A stretch of 58,665 bases of DNA from Acidimicrobiia bacterium. Its GTDB lineage: Bacteria; Actinomycetota; Acidimicrobiia; IMCC26256; PALSA-610. Below the pieces are notes generated by a model that saw only the letters and a program-made list of their open reading frames with translations, did not search any database and was not told the origin of the DNA. The position numbers were made by a program, and so were the translations under genes. How positions within the stretch are numbered: the first letter of the stretch is position 1; each line of letters starts with the position of its first letter. The DNA lies in the NCBI GenBank assembly GCA_027494135.1, contig JAOSJK010000045.1, forward strand, positions 1 to 58,665, in the 5' to 3' direction. Below are positions 1 through 10,478 of this stretch, in pieces.

Positions 1-169
1 GAGCTTGCTGGCCGGACCGTGCTCACGAGGATCAAGCCGTCGTGCTGCAACCCGACAGACTGCGTTCACGTAGTGCCGGTTCATCATCAATCGCTCGGCG
101 ATCTCATCGTCGTCGAGCGCAACACCCACGTCGGCCAGGAGCCGTAACACCTCATCTCTGCGGCTCATA
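1..169 (-). CDS. HTH-domain hypothetical protein, N-terminal fragment
   Basis: An open frame of 56 codons runs from an ATG at 169 off the left edge, too short to stand out alone. It begins MSRRDEVLRLLADVG and continues with DDDEIAERLMMNRHYVNAVC, a helix-turn-helix pattern of the winged-helix kind, where the second helix (MNRHYVNAVCR) would be the recognition helix. The reading frame is uninterrupted to the edge and the protein sense is good, so I regard it as the start of a real gene divergent from the Wadjet-like operon. It could be a regulator of that operon or the HTH of a larger enzyme; the remainder lies outside. Confidence 0.6.
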
Positions 170-539
170 CCAACACCCTGCGTTGCCGCAACCGTCACGA
201 GATGCCGCAATGTCGATCACGAACGCCTGAAGATCTCAGAAGGATCGATGAGCCGCCGCAATCTCCAGCGAACGGGAGAACCGCTGCCCCTGCTCTCGAC
301 GAGAACGGTCCTCTCATTCGCGACGACCGACACCGTACAGAACGCCTGGGACCGAACGAGCGCCATCCCTGCGCCGATCCATCCGGCAGAACTCAGCAGG
401 AGCCGCCGTACTCTCGCACCGGCCCTGACCTGCGGTTTCTTCAGTAGCCGCTTCGATGAGGGTTGACCTGCGGCGACGCGGCGCAATCGTCCCCAAGCCC
501 CCACAGACCCCGCGATCGACGCGCAACTTCGGACTCGCG
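170..539. other. Divergent intergenic region, nothing recognised
   Basis: About 370 bases separate the leftward HTH gene from the rightward jetA-like gene. Short frames here have no protein-like composition or motif. Promoters for both directions should lie in it, but I could not identify convincing -35/-10 pairs. The start of jetA is itself uncertain, so part of this stretch may be coding. Confidence 0.4.
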
Positions 540-1845
540 ATGGTTGTCACACCGCCGCGACGATTTGGCCTGTGTCGGGATCCAATGCCGATAGCGCGCG
601 GCAGCTGCCAGGCCTGAGCGAGCAGGGGCCGGAGCGCGGCGTCGTTTGGGGCGACTTCGGGCGCTCGTCGCTCCGGTCGCCGCCGACGCCGGGGCGGTCG
701 TCGACGACCCTGACGCTGGAGGTCGCCCGGCGGTCTGCGACGCCTTCGTTCAGGAGGAGGCGCAGCGGGTGGGCTCACGAAGGCACAGATCATCGCCCGC
801 ATCGGCGATCGCGTCGACTGCGAGCTCTCGAACGCCGCCTCACGGTGTTCGAGAAGCTCGGCTTCCTACGCACGTATCTCGACAAGAAGCATCAGCAGCG
901 CTACACGATCGAGCCGACCAGCCTCGTTGGTCAGGAGGTCTTCGAGCGGATCAGCCGACACGGTGGCGTCGACGAGTTGCTTGCGCTGTCCGCACGCGCT
1001 CGCTGCTCGAGTCGCAGCCCGACCTGCAGCAGCTCACGTCCCATCTTCGGGAGATCCGCGCAATCCTGAGTGCATATGCGAACGAGGCTCGATCGGCTTG
1101 TTGCAACTGCTCCGCTGCGAGAGCTCATCGCGCAACGCGCCGACCACGACCGCGCCAATGCCCTGGACGAGCTTGAGCCACTCGCCGTGCACGTCGTCGA
1201 GCGGTTCCCCAAGTTGCAGACGCTCGCCAGCGACGTCGTCGAGGAGGCCCAGCGCTACCTCGGCGCCGTGCAGGCGATGATGGCCCGCATCCTGGACGAA
1301 GGCGGTCGCGCTCGCGACTTCTCGATCCTGTCCGCCGACGACTACTTGACTGCTGCCATCGACACGCCGCCTGAGGACCTCGCCGCGGTGTTCGAACGCG
1401 TCGTCTTTGACGCGCCCGCCGCATGGATAGGCGCGTCCGACATCTTGGCGGCAACAGGGCGACGTGGTACCTCGGACCGAGAGCGGCGACCTCCCGAACC
1501 TGCTCCCCTCCTCCGACACCGACCCGGTGCGGCCACTACTCGAGGCCGCGGAAGCGATGCGTCGCCGCCGCGCCTCGCCGCCGAGCGCCTTCTTCAGGGG
1601 GCCGACATTCGCGATCTCACGTCAATGGTCCAGAGCCTGCCCTGGCCCCTCGGCGGCGCGCCTGCTCGCCGACCTCTTCGGCGTCGATCTCGACGACCGC
1701 GAGGGAGCTGCGGGTGCACGTGGGCGAGGCCACGTTCGTCGACCCCGACGCGGCGACGACCTATGTCTCTCCCGTCGAGCTGCGTCGCAGCGACGCGGCG
1801 AAACCGAGCGAGGCCGTGCGGAGCAAAGCGAGCGTCGATGGATGA
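540..1845 (+). CDS. jetA: Wadjet-like JetA, kleisin/MukF-like subunit (frameshifted)
   Basis: First gene of a four-gene SMC-like operon. Reconstructed across at least five frame changes. The N-terminal part carries a winged helix (LTKAQIIARIGDRVD near 770-815, then FEKLGFLRTYLDKKHQQRY near 850-905). The middle holds a helical segment, DVVEEAQRYLGAVQAMMARI near 1233-1292, of the kind that contacts the SMC neck in MukF/JetA kleisins. The C-terminal tail (RELRVHVGEATFVDP near 1700-1750) ends in a TGA that overlaps the ATG of the next gene. Length of about 435 residues suits the family. In Wadjet the A subunit bridges the JetC heads. The start at 540 (MVVTPPRRFG) is a guess; an ATG further in is possible. 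Assignment rests mainly on operon order and fold-level pattern. Confidence 0.6.
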
Positions 1846-2957
1846 CCAAGCCCTCATGCTTGCCCGGCTACGGGCCGGTGGGCCACGCGCCGTTGTCGAC
1901 GCCGCGACGGTCCTGGAAGCGGCCGAGCTCGCCGCGCGAAGGGTCGTTCCGGTCGGAACCGACGGCTCCCGCACGGTCGTGACTCTCGCCTGGGCCGACG
2001 ACGCCGACCTGAGCCCCGAGACATGGCCGATCGCACGCCGGGAGCTGTCGCCGACGGTGTTGTTGACACTCGCCACGTGCCTCGGTTGCTGCTGGCCCGA
2101 CGCCGCGACCGAGCCCTATCCCGGGCACCCGACGTCAGCAACGACGGTGTTGCGTGTGCTTACGTCGCGAAACACCGACGAGCGGTGGGCCAAGGGCGCA
2201 CTGCATGACCTCGAAGAGCTCGGTTGCATCACTCGCGACGGCGACGAAATTCGGCTCGGTCCCGCGATCGCAGCGCTCGCTCGCACCGGAAGTCTCGATG
2301 CTGCGCCGCGAGCACGCTGCCCTTCCCCGAGAGGACCGACGGTGACAATGCTGGCCGATTCCTTCCAACGCCACGCGGTGCTCGAAGCCGTCGCAGCGCT
2401 CGAACTCGCCGAGGCACCGGTCGACGGCGCTCGCTTCGAGGCGTTGGGCGATCCCGGTCTGCGCGCTGGTCCAACGGGCGCTCGGGGCAGCCGGACGCGT
2501 GCTGTTGCCCAACGGCGACGGCTGGTCGTCAGGCTACGACGACACGATCGCGGATCGGCTTGCCGACGAGGGGATCGGCGTGCTCCGGCCCGACGATCGC
2601 GCGGTGCTCGCGCTCGTGCTGCTGCGCACCGTCGCCGTTCCCCGGGCGCTCGGTCGCGTCGAGGGCACCGACTGGTGCGAAGCGGAACCCACATCCGTCG
2701 ACGAGCTCGCCCTCAATCGGCATCTCACCAAGTCGCGCATCCACGCTGCGGTCCGCCGGCTCAAGACCGCCGGGATACTCCGGCCTGGCCACCGTGCGCT
2801 GCTCGTACCCGGTCCGCAGTTTCAGCGGCTGACACCGAAACGCGCGCAACGGCTCTGGGAAGACCTCGTCCTCGCATGCCGACCCGACGGGATGCTTGCC
2901 GAGGTGATTCGTCGACGGCGTCACGCCGAGGAGGCACGGAGCGAGGAGCCCACGTGA
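1838..2957 (+). CDS. jetB: Wadjet-like JetB, MukE-like winged-helix subunit (frameshifted)
   Basis: Starts with ATG at 1838, overlapping the jetA stop in the string ATGGATGA, a sign of translational coupling. The frame holds to about 2455, then one shift leads to the C-terminal frame ending at 2957. Two winged-helix-like segments are visible: WAKGALHDLEELGCI (near 2184-2230) and HLTKSRIHAAVRRLKTAGIL (near 2720-2780). This layout matches MukE/JetB proteins, which bind the kleisin. At about 373 residues it is longer than the type I JetB I know (about 200 residues), so it belongs to a divergent Wadjet subtype or a sister system. No enzymatic motif is seen. Its stop overlaps the next start as GTGA. 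Confidence 0.6.
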
Positions 2958-5900
2958 CCGAAACATTGACGCTCGGCGTCGACACCGATCGGGATTCGGT
3001 GATCGGTGATCGGCAACTTGTGGCCGTGCAGACGTTCTTCGTCTCACGCCTCACTTCGCATCCAGTAGTGCTCGTCCCCGGTACCTTCATCGCCGTTACC
3101 GGCCGCGGACCGCGCGGCGATTCGAACGGATCGGGCAAGACCAGCTTTCTCGCGGCGGTGTCACTGCTCCTCGGCGACTGCGAATGGCGCCTCGCCGGCG
3201 GCGCCAAGGCGCCCACTGCGCTCCTGTTCGACGCTCGCGCCGCCGGCGGCGCCGTGGGAACTACGGCCTCCGCGAGCCACCGGTTACATCGTGGGCCTGT
3301 TCACACGACCGAGTCGCCCCTACGACGACGCCCGCACCGTCTGGCTTCGAATCGACACAGCACCGCCCTACGTAACCGTACGTTGGACGGACGGCAATGC
3401 ACTGGTGGTCGCATCGTCCGACCGTGAAGCGCACGATGTGGCTGGCGCGACTTGGCAGGCTCTCCCCCGCAGCGACCACGGCTTCGACTCGTACGCGCGT
3501 CCTCTGCGGGGATGCGCCCCGCTGCCCTCGCCTACGTGCAGCAGCGCGGTGCGACACCGAACAAGCCATCACTGCTGCAGATGAACGCGGGTGCGTTCAC
3601 ATCCGCGCAGATCGGCGAGTCTCTGATCCGCCTTACCGGGCAGCGGCACCTGCTCGACACGGAACTAGAACAGCGACGGCTACTTCGCGAACCAGGTACA
3701 CCGGCGCGACGAGATGGCCACACACCACGATCGGACGTTTCGCGAGAAGAGCTGCAGCTTGAGAGCGTCCGTCGCCGCGACCGCGCCCGCGCCCATTTGG
3801 CGGACGCCGCAGACGCCTGGCATCGGCACTTCGCCGCAGGCCTGCTCGAGACACTGGAGCGCGTCGCCGACCTGGATGCTGCGATCGCAGAGGCGCAGGC
3901 GAGACACGCCGAGCTCGACGCCGACCTCGCGGAAGCTGCCGCGGCACTGGAAGAGCTCCGGTCGCACACCAACCTCGAACAACGTGTCGCCGACGCTGAA
4001 CGCGCGTATGAACGGAAGAACAGCTACCTGGAGGACGCACGGGTCAGACAACAACGCCGCGTCGACAAGCGAACTGCCTTGAACACGAGCTCAGTGCGCT
4101 CCGTACCATCGCGCCGGGCGCGCCATCGCGGGACCCAGACGCCGCTCAGGTCGAGTTCGACCGCACGTGCGAAGAGCGAGATCGGATCATCGGTACCGCT
4201 GGTGCCGCCCGTGAGCGCGCCAACGAAGCCGAACAGCACCTGCGCGACAGAGGCCGGCGGCGCCGGCCTGGCCGGCGCAACCCTCGCGGCACTGCGCCAC
4301 GCCGGCATCGACGCGGTGGTGCTGCTCGACAGCACCACCATCAACGACGACCGCCGCTCCTTCTGGGAGCCGATCCTGTCACGGTGGGGTGACGCCGTCG
4401 TCCCCCGCCCCAGGGCGATGTCAACGACGCGCTCGCCGCGGCAGCCGACCTGCCCGGTGCCGTGCTCGTCGCAACCGACCACCGAGGCGCCCTCCCCGAT
4501 GGCATCACGTCCTGCCCGCCCGGAGCACTCGGCCTGCTCCGCCATCTCTGCCGCGCAGTTCACCGAGGCCGCAGTGCCGCCTCGGTACACGAACTGCACC
4601 ACGGCGTGCACGTAATCGGAGACTTCACGACACCGATCGTCGGTCGTGACGCGCGCCGCGCGCAGGCACGTGCGGACTTCGAGTACGCGCTGCAACAGCT
4701 GAACGAAGCCGAACAGGCGCTCGAGCTCGCCAAGCGAGAAGTCGAGGACGCCAATCAGGAGCTCGCACGCAGCCGAGCCGTCGCGCGCATCCTCGAGATC
4801 CAACGAGAGATCCCCATGCTCGATGACGAGATCCAACGCGAGAGCGAGACGCTGCGGCCGCTCGCGGACGACGCCAAGGCCCTTCACAAGGCATGGGTCG
4901 AGGTCGCAGCCGAGCACCAGAACCATGAGCAACTCATTACCGCCGCCGAGGCCGGAGTGGAACTCCGGCGCAGCGCCTGCGACGCGGCGGCCCGCGATCT
5001 CGGAGGGCTCGAACGCGAACGCGCGACCCTGCCGCTTGACTACTGGAGCAACGGTTGGGGCACGTCCGGTCGACGACGCGCGCGCCCCTTCTCGACAACG
5101 ACGACCGTCGCGCGGTGACGTTCCGACGCATCGCAACCGAGGCGCTGAACGCGCCGCATGGGAGCTTGACGCGAAAGTCCGGACGCGGCTCCAACAGAGC
5201 AGATCGCCGCTGCGCTCCGCAGTCGCGACGCCCGCCGCGACGAGGATGAGAACACGCAAGCCGCGACCTTCCAGGGAGACGTCCATGGCCATTGGCGACC
5301 ACCTCGACGGTTGGTCCGACAGCGACCGCATCATCGAGGCCACGATCAGCGACGATCGCGAGCATCGGGCTACCGGGAACGCAAGGCCCTCGAAGCCGCC
5401 GTCGGCGAGGCGGGCGAGGGTCTCGAACGCATCCAGGATGCGACTGCGACGCTCCTCGAAGGATCCCTGCACCAGATCGGCAACCAACTCGACGAGATCC
5501 GGCGCGCAGCCGGCCTGTACGGGGCCAAGCTCGAAGTCGAAGCCGTGCGTCCCGACCGCCCCGACGCACTCTGGGAGTGGAAGGTCACGCCACTGTGGCA
5601 ACGCGTGCACGGCGGTCCCTTCACGCGGTACGACACACGTTCGAACACCGCCCAAGAGAAGCTATTCACCGTGCACCTTGTGCTCGCGGCGCTGCTCGCG
5701 GCACCCGACCCGCGCGGACGCGTACTCATTCTCGATGAGCTCGGTGACAGCCTCGGCGACGAACACCGCCGCCACGTCCTCGAGGCCATCCGCACCACGG
5801 CCGAGCGCACGGGCATCACAGTGTTGGGAACCTGCCAGGACTCAGTGCTCTCGGACGCGGCGACGCACTGCGGCGAGATCCTCTACTTCGAGCATGTCGC

Positions 5901-6007
5901 CGATACGGAGGCGCTGGAACCGTCCAACTCGGATGTTCGGATTCGACCAAGGCGACCGCGCCGAGTTGACCCGTGAGGCTCTTGTGGCGTCGCGCCCGCC
6001 CGTGTGA
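2954..6007 (+). CDS. jetC: Wadjet-like JetC, SMC-family ATPase (frameshifted)
   Basis: Large SMC-like ATPase of about 1015 residues, starting at GTG 2954 in a four-base GTGA overlap with jetB. The Walker A motif GDSNGSGKTSF is at about residues 55-65 (nt ~3116-3150). Long charged coiled-coil stretches occupy ~3740-4100 and ~4670-5010, flanking a globular hinge (~4240-4600). The C-terminal head has Walker B and D-loop as RVLILDELGDSLGDEH (nt ~5719-5766) and a switch-like segment TVLGTCQDSVLSDA. The segment before Walker B, SNTAQEKLFTVHLVLA, stands where an LSGGQ-type signature would be expected and departs from it. In Wadjet this subunit extrudes DNA loops so that JetD can cut small circles. 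Many frame changes; the correct C-terminus (REALVASRPPV) ends at 6007. Confidence 0.75.
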
Positions 6008-7389
6008 CGATGCGCAGGGCTGCTGATCGCGCGATCGAGCTCCGTGGGGTGCCTGACGGAATCAAGGCATACCCCGTCGACGACTGGCGCAAGAGCGAAG
6101 GAGCATCGCCGGAACCGGTCCGCACCCGGCGCGGACGCCTGAAGCTCGACGAGGTCGAGCTGCGGGCCGAAGGCAGCTCAGCGGCCCCCCTCGATCCCGA
6201 CGACCTGGCGTTCGTGCTCGGCGCCCGCCGCCGGCAATGGAGGACCATTGACGACGCGCTATCACGCTGATGCATGGAGCAACGCGCCCGCTTGGTGCGC
6301 GCCGGGCACGTCGTGCTTCGGTGCACGGTCGAACCGGGGCGCGACTCGGAAGCCGATCGGTTGGCGACTGACCGACACCGCTATCCGCGCGGCGGGCACG
6401 GGCGGCACACGAAGCGATGCAACTTAAAGCATGGCAGTCGCGGCACGTGTAGCCTCGCGAGCATCGCTCGACGGCGTGCACCCAGTGTTCTTCGCAGCGC
6501 TGCGGAACGCGGTGGACTCGCCGGCGTCGCTGCCGGTCGTCGTCCACGCGGCCGAGGACTACCTCTCGGGCATTGTCCACGACGGCCCGCGCGGCGTCGT
6601 GCAGCAGCACTTCGGCAACACCAAAGCTCGTCGCGATCCCGCAGCCGCCTCCGTCGCACCGGCGTGCCCGACGACGTCCTCGTCGCGCTCGGGTTACGGC
6701 GCAGTGCCCGTATCGGATTGGCGGGTCCGATCGATCTTCACATCGGGAACCACACAGTGCCGCTGGAGAAGCTCGACGGGCCGGTACTTCTTCGTACAGA
6801 TCGGCTGATCTGCGCATCGAACTGACTCCGACCCGTTGCCTTGGTCATCGTGGAAAACCTGCAAGCCGCTGACGCGGTCGCCGACCGTTCGACGACGCAG
6901 TCGTGTACATCGCGGCATGCCAGGGCCCGCCGCACTCCGCCTCGTTCGTTCCCTCGCGACGAGAGCGACGACGACGTTCATCTGCACCGACGCCGACGCC
7001 GGCGGCGTGCGCATCGCCGGCGCCTCGGCGCGGTTCCCACCGCAGTGGTCCTCGATCCCGGCTCGGTACCCCACCCCGCCACGGCCACGTTGGCAACCCG
7101 ATGGATCGGCGACCGCCGAGCTTCAACGAGCGCTCCACGGTCGCGCCCGCGACCTCGCGACCGCGTGCCTCGAACGCGGCTATCCCGTCGAGCAGGAAGC
7201 GACGATCATCGACATAGTCACACGTGCCCTGCCGAACTCGCTGTCACCGCCGAAGCGAGGGGTGTCGACCTGCCGATTACGACCGTGGGTCGCGCGTCGG
7301 AACTCGGCGCGACATCCAGGCTGGAAGTCGTCACGCGTGATCTTCACAGCGGCGATGGGATCGACGTAGAACGACACGGCGGCGATTGA
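6004..7389 (+). CDS. jetD: Wadjet-like JetD, Toprim nuclease subunit (frameshifted)
   Basis: Begins at GTG 6004, again a GTGA overlap with the gene before. An ATG at 6010 is an alternative start. The C-terminal half has a Toprim pattern: LVIVENLQAADAV (catalytic Glu) near 6841, YIAGMPGPAALRLV near 6907, and CTDADAGGVRIA (the D-x-D element) near 6985. This corresponds to the topoisomerase VI A-like domain (DUF2220/DUF2399 families) that in JetD cleaves plasmid DNA. The N-terminal ~270 residues are helical with segments such as VHPVFFAALRNAVD. Roughly 460 residues in total, with frame changes near 6250, 6440, 6650, 6830 and 7000. It closes the operon and converges on the Qat operon with about 200 bases between stops, in which I see nothing. 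Confidence 0.7.
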
Positions 7390-7588
7390 CGACGAGCACT
7401 AGGTCTGCCGCCCTCGAGTTCCAGGCAGGCACAGCTCGATTTTGTAGGACCCCACGGATCGGATCTTGCTCGCCTTCCGCCATCGTCGCGACGGCAACAC
7501 AATGATGGCGCTTGCGTATGCAGCTTGCGTGCGGTCGTAGAACAGTCGTCCTGAGTAATGACGTCGGACGTTTTGCGGCCGTGGCCGC

Positions 7589-8362
7589 TTACGCGTTGGT
7601 CGGGACGGTAGCGAGGCGACGCCTGATCGCTTGCGGGACGAGCTGGCCAGAACGGGTCTCCTGAACGAGAGTAGCCAGGTTCACCCAAAGCTGACGCCGA
7701 CACTCATGCGGTGCAAGACCATGATGGCGTGCGATGGCTGCCTCTGACGAACTCGACGTTGCCTGGTCGATGTGGCTGGCGATCGGCGATCACCGAAGGG
7801 GTGGTCGGTCTCCGTTAGCAGGCGTTCGAGCGGGACATGGGTGAGTATGTTGTTGCGGCCGACACCGGCCCGGTTTACGGAGAAGTAACACCCGAGTTCG
7901 ACGGCGCGAGCGGTTTCGTGCTCATCACCGAGCCACCAATGAAGCCACGGCGCCGCGGATGGGAGTCCGTGCTAGTTCGTCGAGGAGTGGCCTTGTTGCG
8001 CCAGCGCTGAAGGCTTGTGACCCGGGGATGAGCTTGAGAACCTGGAGCGCGCCACGAAGCGTCACCTGCTGACGGTGCAGATTCGCGCGTGCTCCGTCGA
8101 GCCCAAGCTCGCCGGCGAAGCAGGTCCTCTGGATCAGTTCCGCGAACCGCTCCTCGGAGAACTGCTTCTGGGCAGTGGCGACGCCCGGGTGGCAGCCCAC
8201 GCCCCACACAGCCAGCGCGTCCTCGCGCAGCAGCGCGGAAGCGGCCTCGTCCAGCGAGCGAGTCACGCAGAAGATCACCGCGCTCAGAGCGTCGATATCG
8301 GGGGATGGAATGCTCGGCCCGATGTGAGCATGCATATCCAGCGGAGCGAGTGATGTCGTCAC
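7589..8362 (-). CDS. qatD: QatD, TatD-like metal-dependent DNase (frameshifted)
   Basis: Last gene of the Qat operon. Starts at GTG 8362 (MTTSLAPLDMHAHIG), overlapping the qatC stop as GTGA. TatD-family metal ligands are visible: DMHAHIG at the N-terminus, WGVGCHPGVAT, and FAGELGLDG. After a frame change near 7960 the C-terminal half continues with ELGCYFSVNRAGVGR, ETDHPFGD (the final Asp/His site) and CRRQLWVNLATLVQETR, ending at a TAA at 7589. About 258 residues, normal for TatD proteins. In QatABCD this subunit is essential for phage defence, probably as a nuclease. Only two or three frame changes are needed to restore the whole fold. Confidence 0.85.
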
Positions 8363-9639
8363 GGCAACAGCGCAAGTTCACTGATCGAGCGCTGAATGAG
8401 ATTCATCGCTTCGCGCGCCGAGTACGTCGTTGGAAGGGCCATCGCCGCGATATCGCGCTCATTCACGCCTCGTGCGACGAACTCCCGAACGGCGCGCTCC
8501 ATGGATTTCTCGGTGAGGTATCGGCGAAGGTCCGCGCGGTTGAGGGAGACCAGGTAGGACGTGCGATCGGTGGTCACGGAGGCGGCAAACGCTGAGCGCC
8601 GGACGAGACACCCGAAACACACGCCGTATGCGTTGCCACCGGCAGTCGAAATGTTCTATGACCGGTGTGTGCACACGAGTGGGTGGAAGCCAGGGAAGGT
8701 GGCAGTGTCGGTTCCGATCAGGTTCCGCCGCCACCCGGAACATCTCTCCCTTGGTCATCCGTTCGAACGGATTACGAATGTCCGCATGGACGCCGATCTC
8801 GCGAGAAGGCTATTGAGCGTCGAAAGAAACGCCGGGTGAGTCGTCCGGGTCGAGATGCTCCCACGCTGGTCCGCACCAAGCGGCGGGTTCAGCGAAGCGA
8901 AGCGTTCTCCCGGTATCCACAGCTCGACCTCATCGACAGATGCTATGGCGAGTCCGAGCGACAGGAACAAGAGCGACCTGGTACGCGCCGTGAATTCGTT
9001 CGGAAAGGCACTTCCGTCCACGCGCCGTCGACCGCGGCCGAGCCGAATCCGTCGATGGAGTTGTTCGCCACCCCGAGATGAATCGCTCCACTTCCTTCGC
9101 GACATGTGCCTGGATCGGCGACAGATTGGTGGCGCTGACGTGCGACACGAGTGTGTAACGAGCACCCCCCAGTTCATTTCGAGCGACAAGCGCCCCGATC
9201 GCAGAGTCCGCTCCTCCACTCAGCAACACGACGCTTTCACTGCGTGGCTCTGCGGTGGCGACCGGCTCCTCGGTGCACGCCCTTCACGAAGTGAAGCGCC
9301 CAGTCATCGCCGCTGAGGAACCCGAGTAGCGCGGACAACCGATCGCTGATCGAATCCCACGGTGCGACGTCGGAAACCGGCACAGTGAGCCTGATTTCAC
9401 GTTGTGACCAGTTGAACCGGCGCACACGGCGCGGCGTGGACCGGTCGGGCGGCGAGCACTCCGGCCGCGAGTCGCACAAGATCGATGTTGGGCTTGGGAA
9501 CAGGACCGAGTTCACCCAGCGAGGGTCCAAGACGAGTCACGAAGGAGTCTCGGCCATCGTTCGCCCACAAGAACGTACGGGCTGCGTCGGCCCGGGAGAG
9601 CCGCGCGGGAAGCGACAGGCGCAGCCGGTACGCGGGCAC
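8359..9639 (-). CDS. qatC: QatC, QueC-like PP-loop protein (frameshifted)
   Basis: Starts at GTG 9639 (VPAYRLRLSLPARLSRAD), sharing one base with the qatB stop (TAGTG). The PP-loop ATP-pyrophosphatase motif LLSGGADSAIGAL lies near 9190-9229 on this strand. The C-terminal region has CFGCLVRRSAFAAS near 8600-8625, resembling the zinc-binding Cys cluster of 7-cyano-7-deazaguanine synthase (QueC). The last frame ends REAMNLIQRSISELALLP at 8359. About 427 residues, longer than QueC because of the N-terminal extension typical of QatC. The role in defence is presumably nucleobase chemistry or nucleotide activation; the substrate is not established. Frame changes near 9400, 9240, 8930 and 8630. Confidence 0.82.
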
Positions 9640-10477
9640 TACTCGCCCTGCCAGATCGCGCGCAGTATCGCGAGACCGTCTTCGATCGCTCGTTCGAGCT
9701 CTGACGGCGTCGGACCTGTATCCGACAGTTCGGGCGCTGAGCGAGAACGCGGGCTGCGTTCCGCATCTGACGTTCGGTTTCGAGCGTCAGCGCCACTGGC
9801 CGATCCGAGTTCCTCAATGTCGCCGCTGTCTCGGTCGTGGCGGCCTCGAAGATGATCGATGCGATCGCTTCGCGAACGATCTCGGCGGGATCCGGAGGCG
9901 CACCACCCTCATTAGCCTCGAGCACCCACTGGGCGATCTCAGCGCGGCGCGCGGCGCTCCTCTTCATCCTCGATCGTCCCGTCGGGGAGTGGCCCGCAGA
10001 CTGCACTCACGATCTGGCGCGTGACGTCGATCGGGTCCTCGCTGGCTCGAAGTTCGCCATAGTCGAGGCCGAGCTCGGCGAGGACCTCGGCGTTTCCTGT
10101 TCTGTAGGCGTATGCGGCGGCGGCAGCTCTGCCCGACCGTGCTGATGCGCGTGCCGTGGTGCGTTGCACTCCGCCGCCACGTTGAGGACCACCACCGCCG
10201 CCGATCTCGGAGCGACCGCGCCCGCTACCCGCCACGCCGCCCGGACCGTCACCGCCACCTACGGACCGGGGCCGGAAGAGTCCGATCGTCGGTAGCAATG
10301 CTTCGGGACGGAGCTGGGGACGATCCGGGCGCTCCCCGGGAGGCTGTCCGTCAGGTGGAGGCGGGCGCTCGTGATCTGGACGCGGACCCGGCGGGCCATC
10401 GAGCCAGGTCGTTACTTCCTCGCGGAGGTCTCTTCCTGCCGCTCCGCCTCCCCGGTGTACGAGCCTTTGGTGCCCAC
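9639..10477 (-). CDS. qatB: QatB, Qat system protein (frameshifted)
   Basis: Starts at GTG 10477, two bases after the qatA stop, with VGTKGSYTG, close to the Gly-Ser-Tyr-rich N-terminus I associate with QatB. A Gly-rich low-complexity stretch follows (near 10200-10300), then RTGNAEVLAELGLDYGELRA and EIAQWVLEANEGGAPPDPAE, ending with EDGLAILRAIWQGE at 9640. About 280 residues. No catalytic motif is visible. The identification rests on position between the KAP ATPase and the QueC-like gene, the N-terminus and the size. QatB is required in QatABCD defence, but its biochemical job is unknown to me. Confidence 0.72.
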
Positions 10478-10478
10478 G

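Noticed and set aside
4024..5655. Long minus-strand open frame (543 codons) opposite the jetC-like gene
   Set aside because: Its composition is that of a GC-skewed antisense shadow; the plus strand carries coiled-coil sequence and Walker motifs in the same interval.
7344..7703. Minus-strand frame between jetD and qatD
   Set aside because: It overlaps the ends of both genes, and the real qatD C-terminus (LWVNLATLVQETR) lies in another frame.
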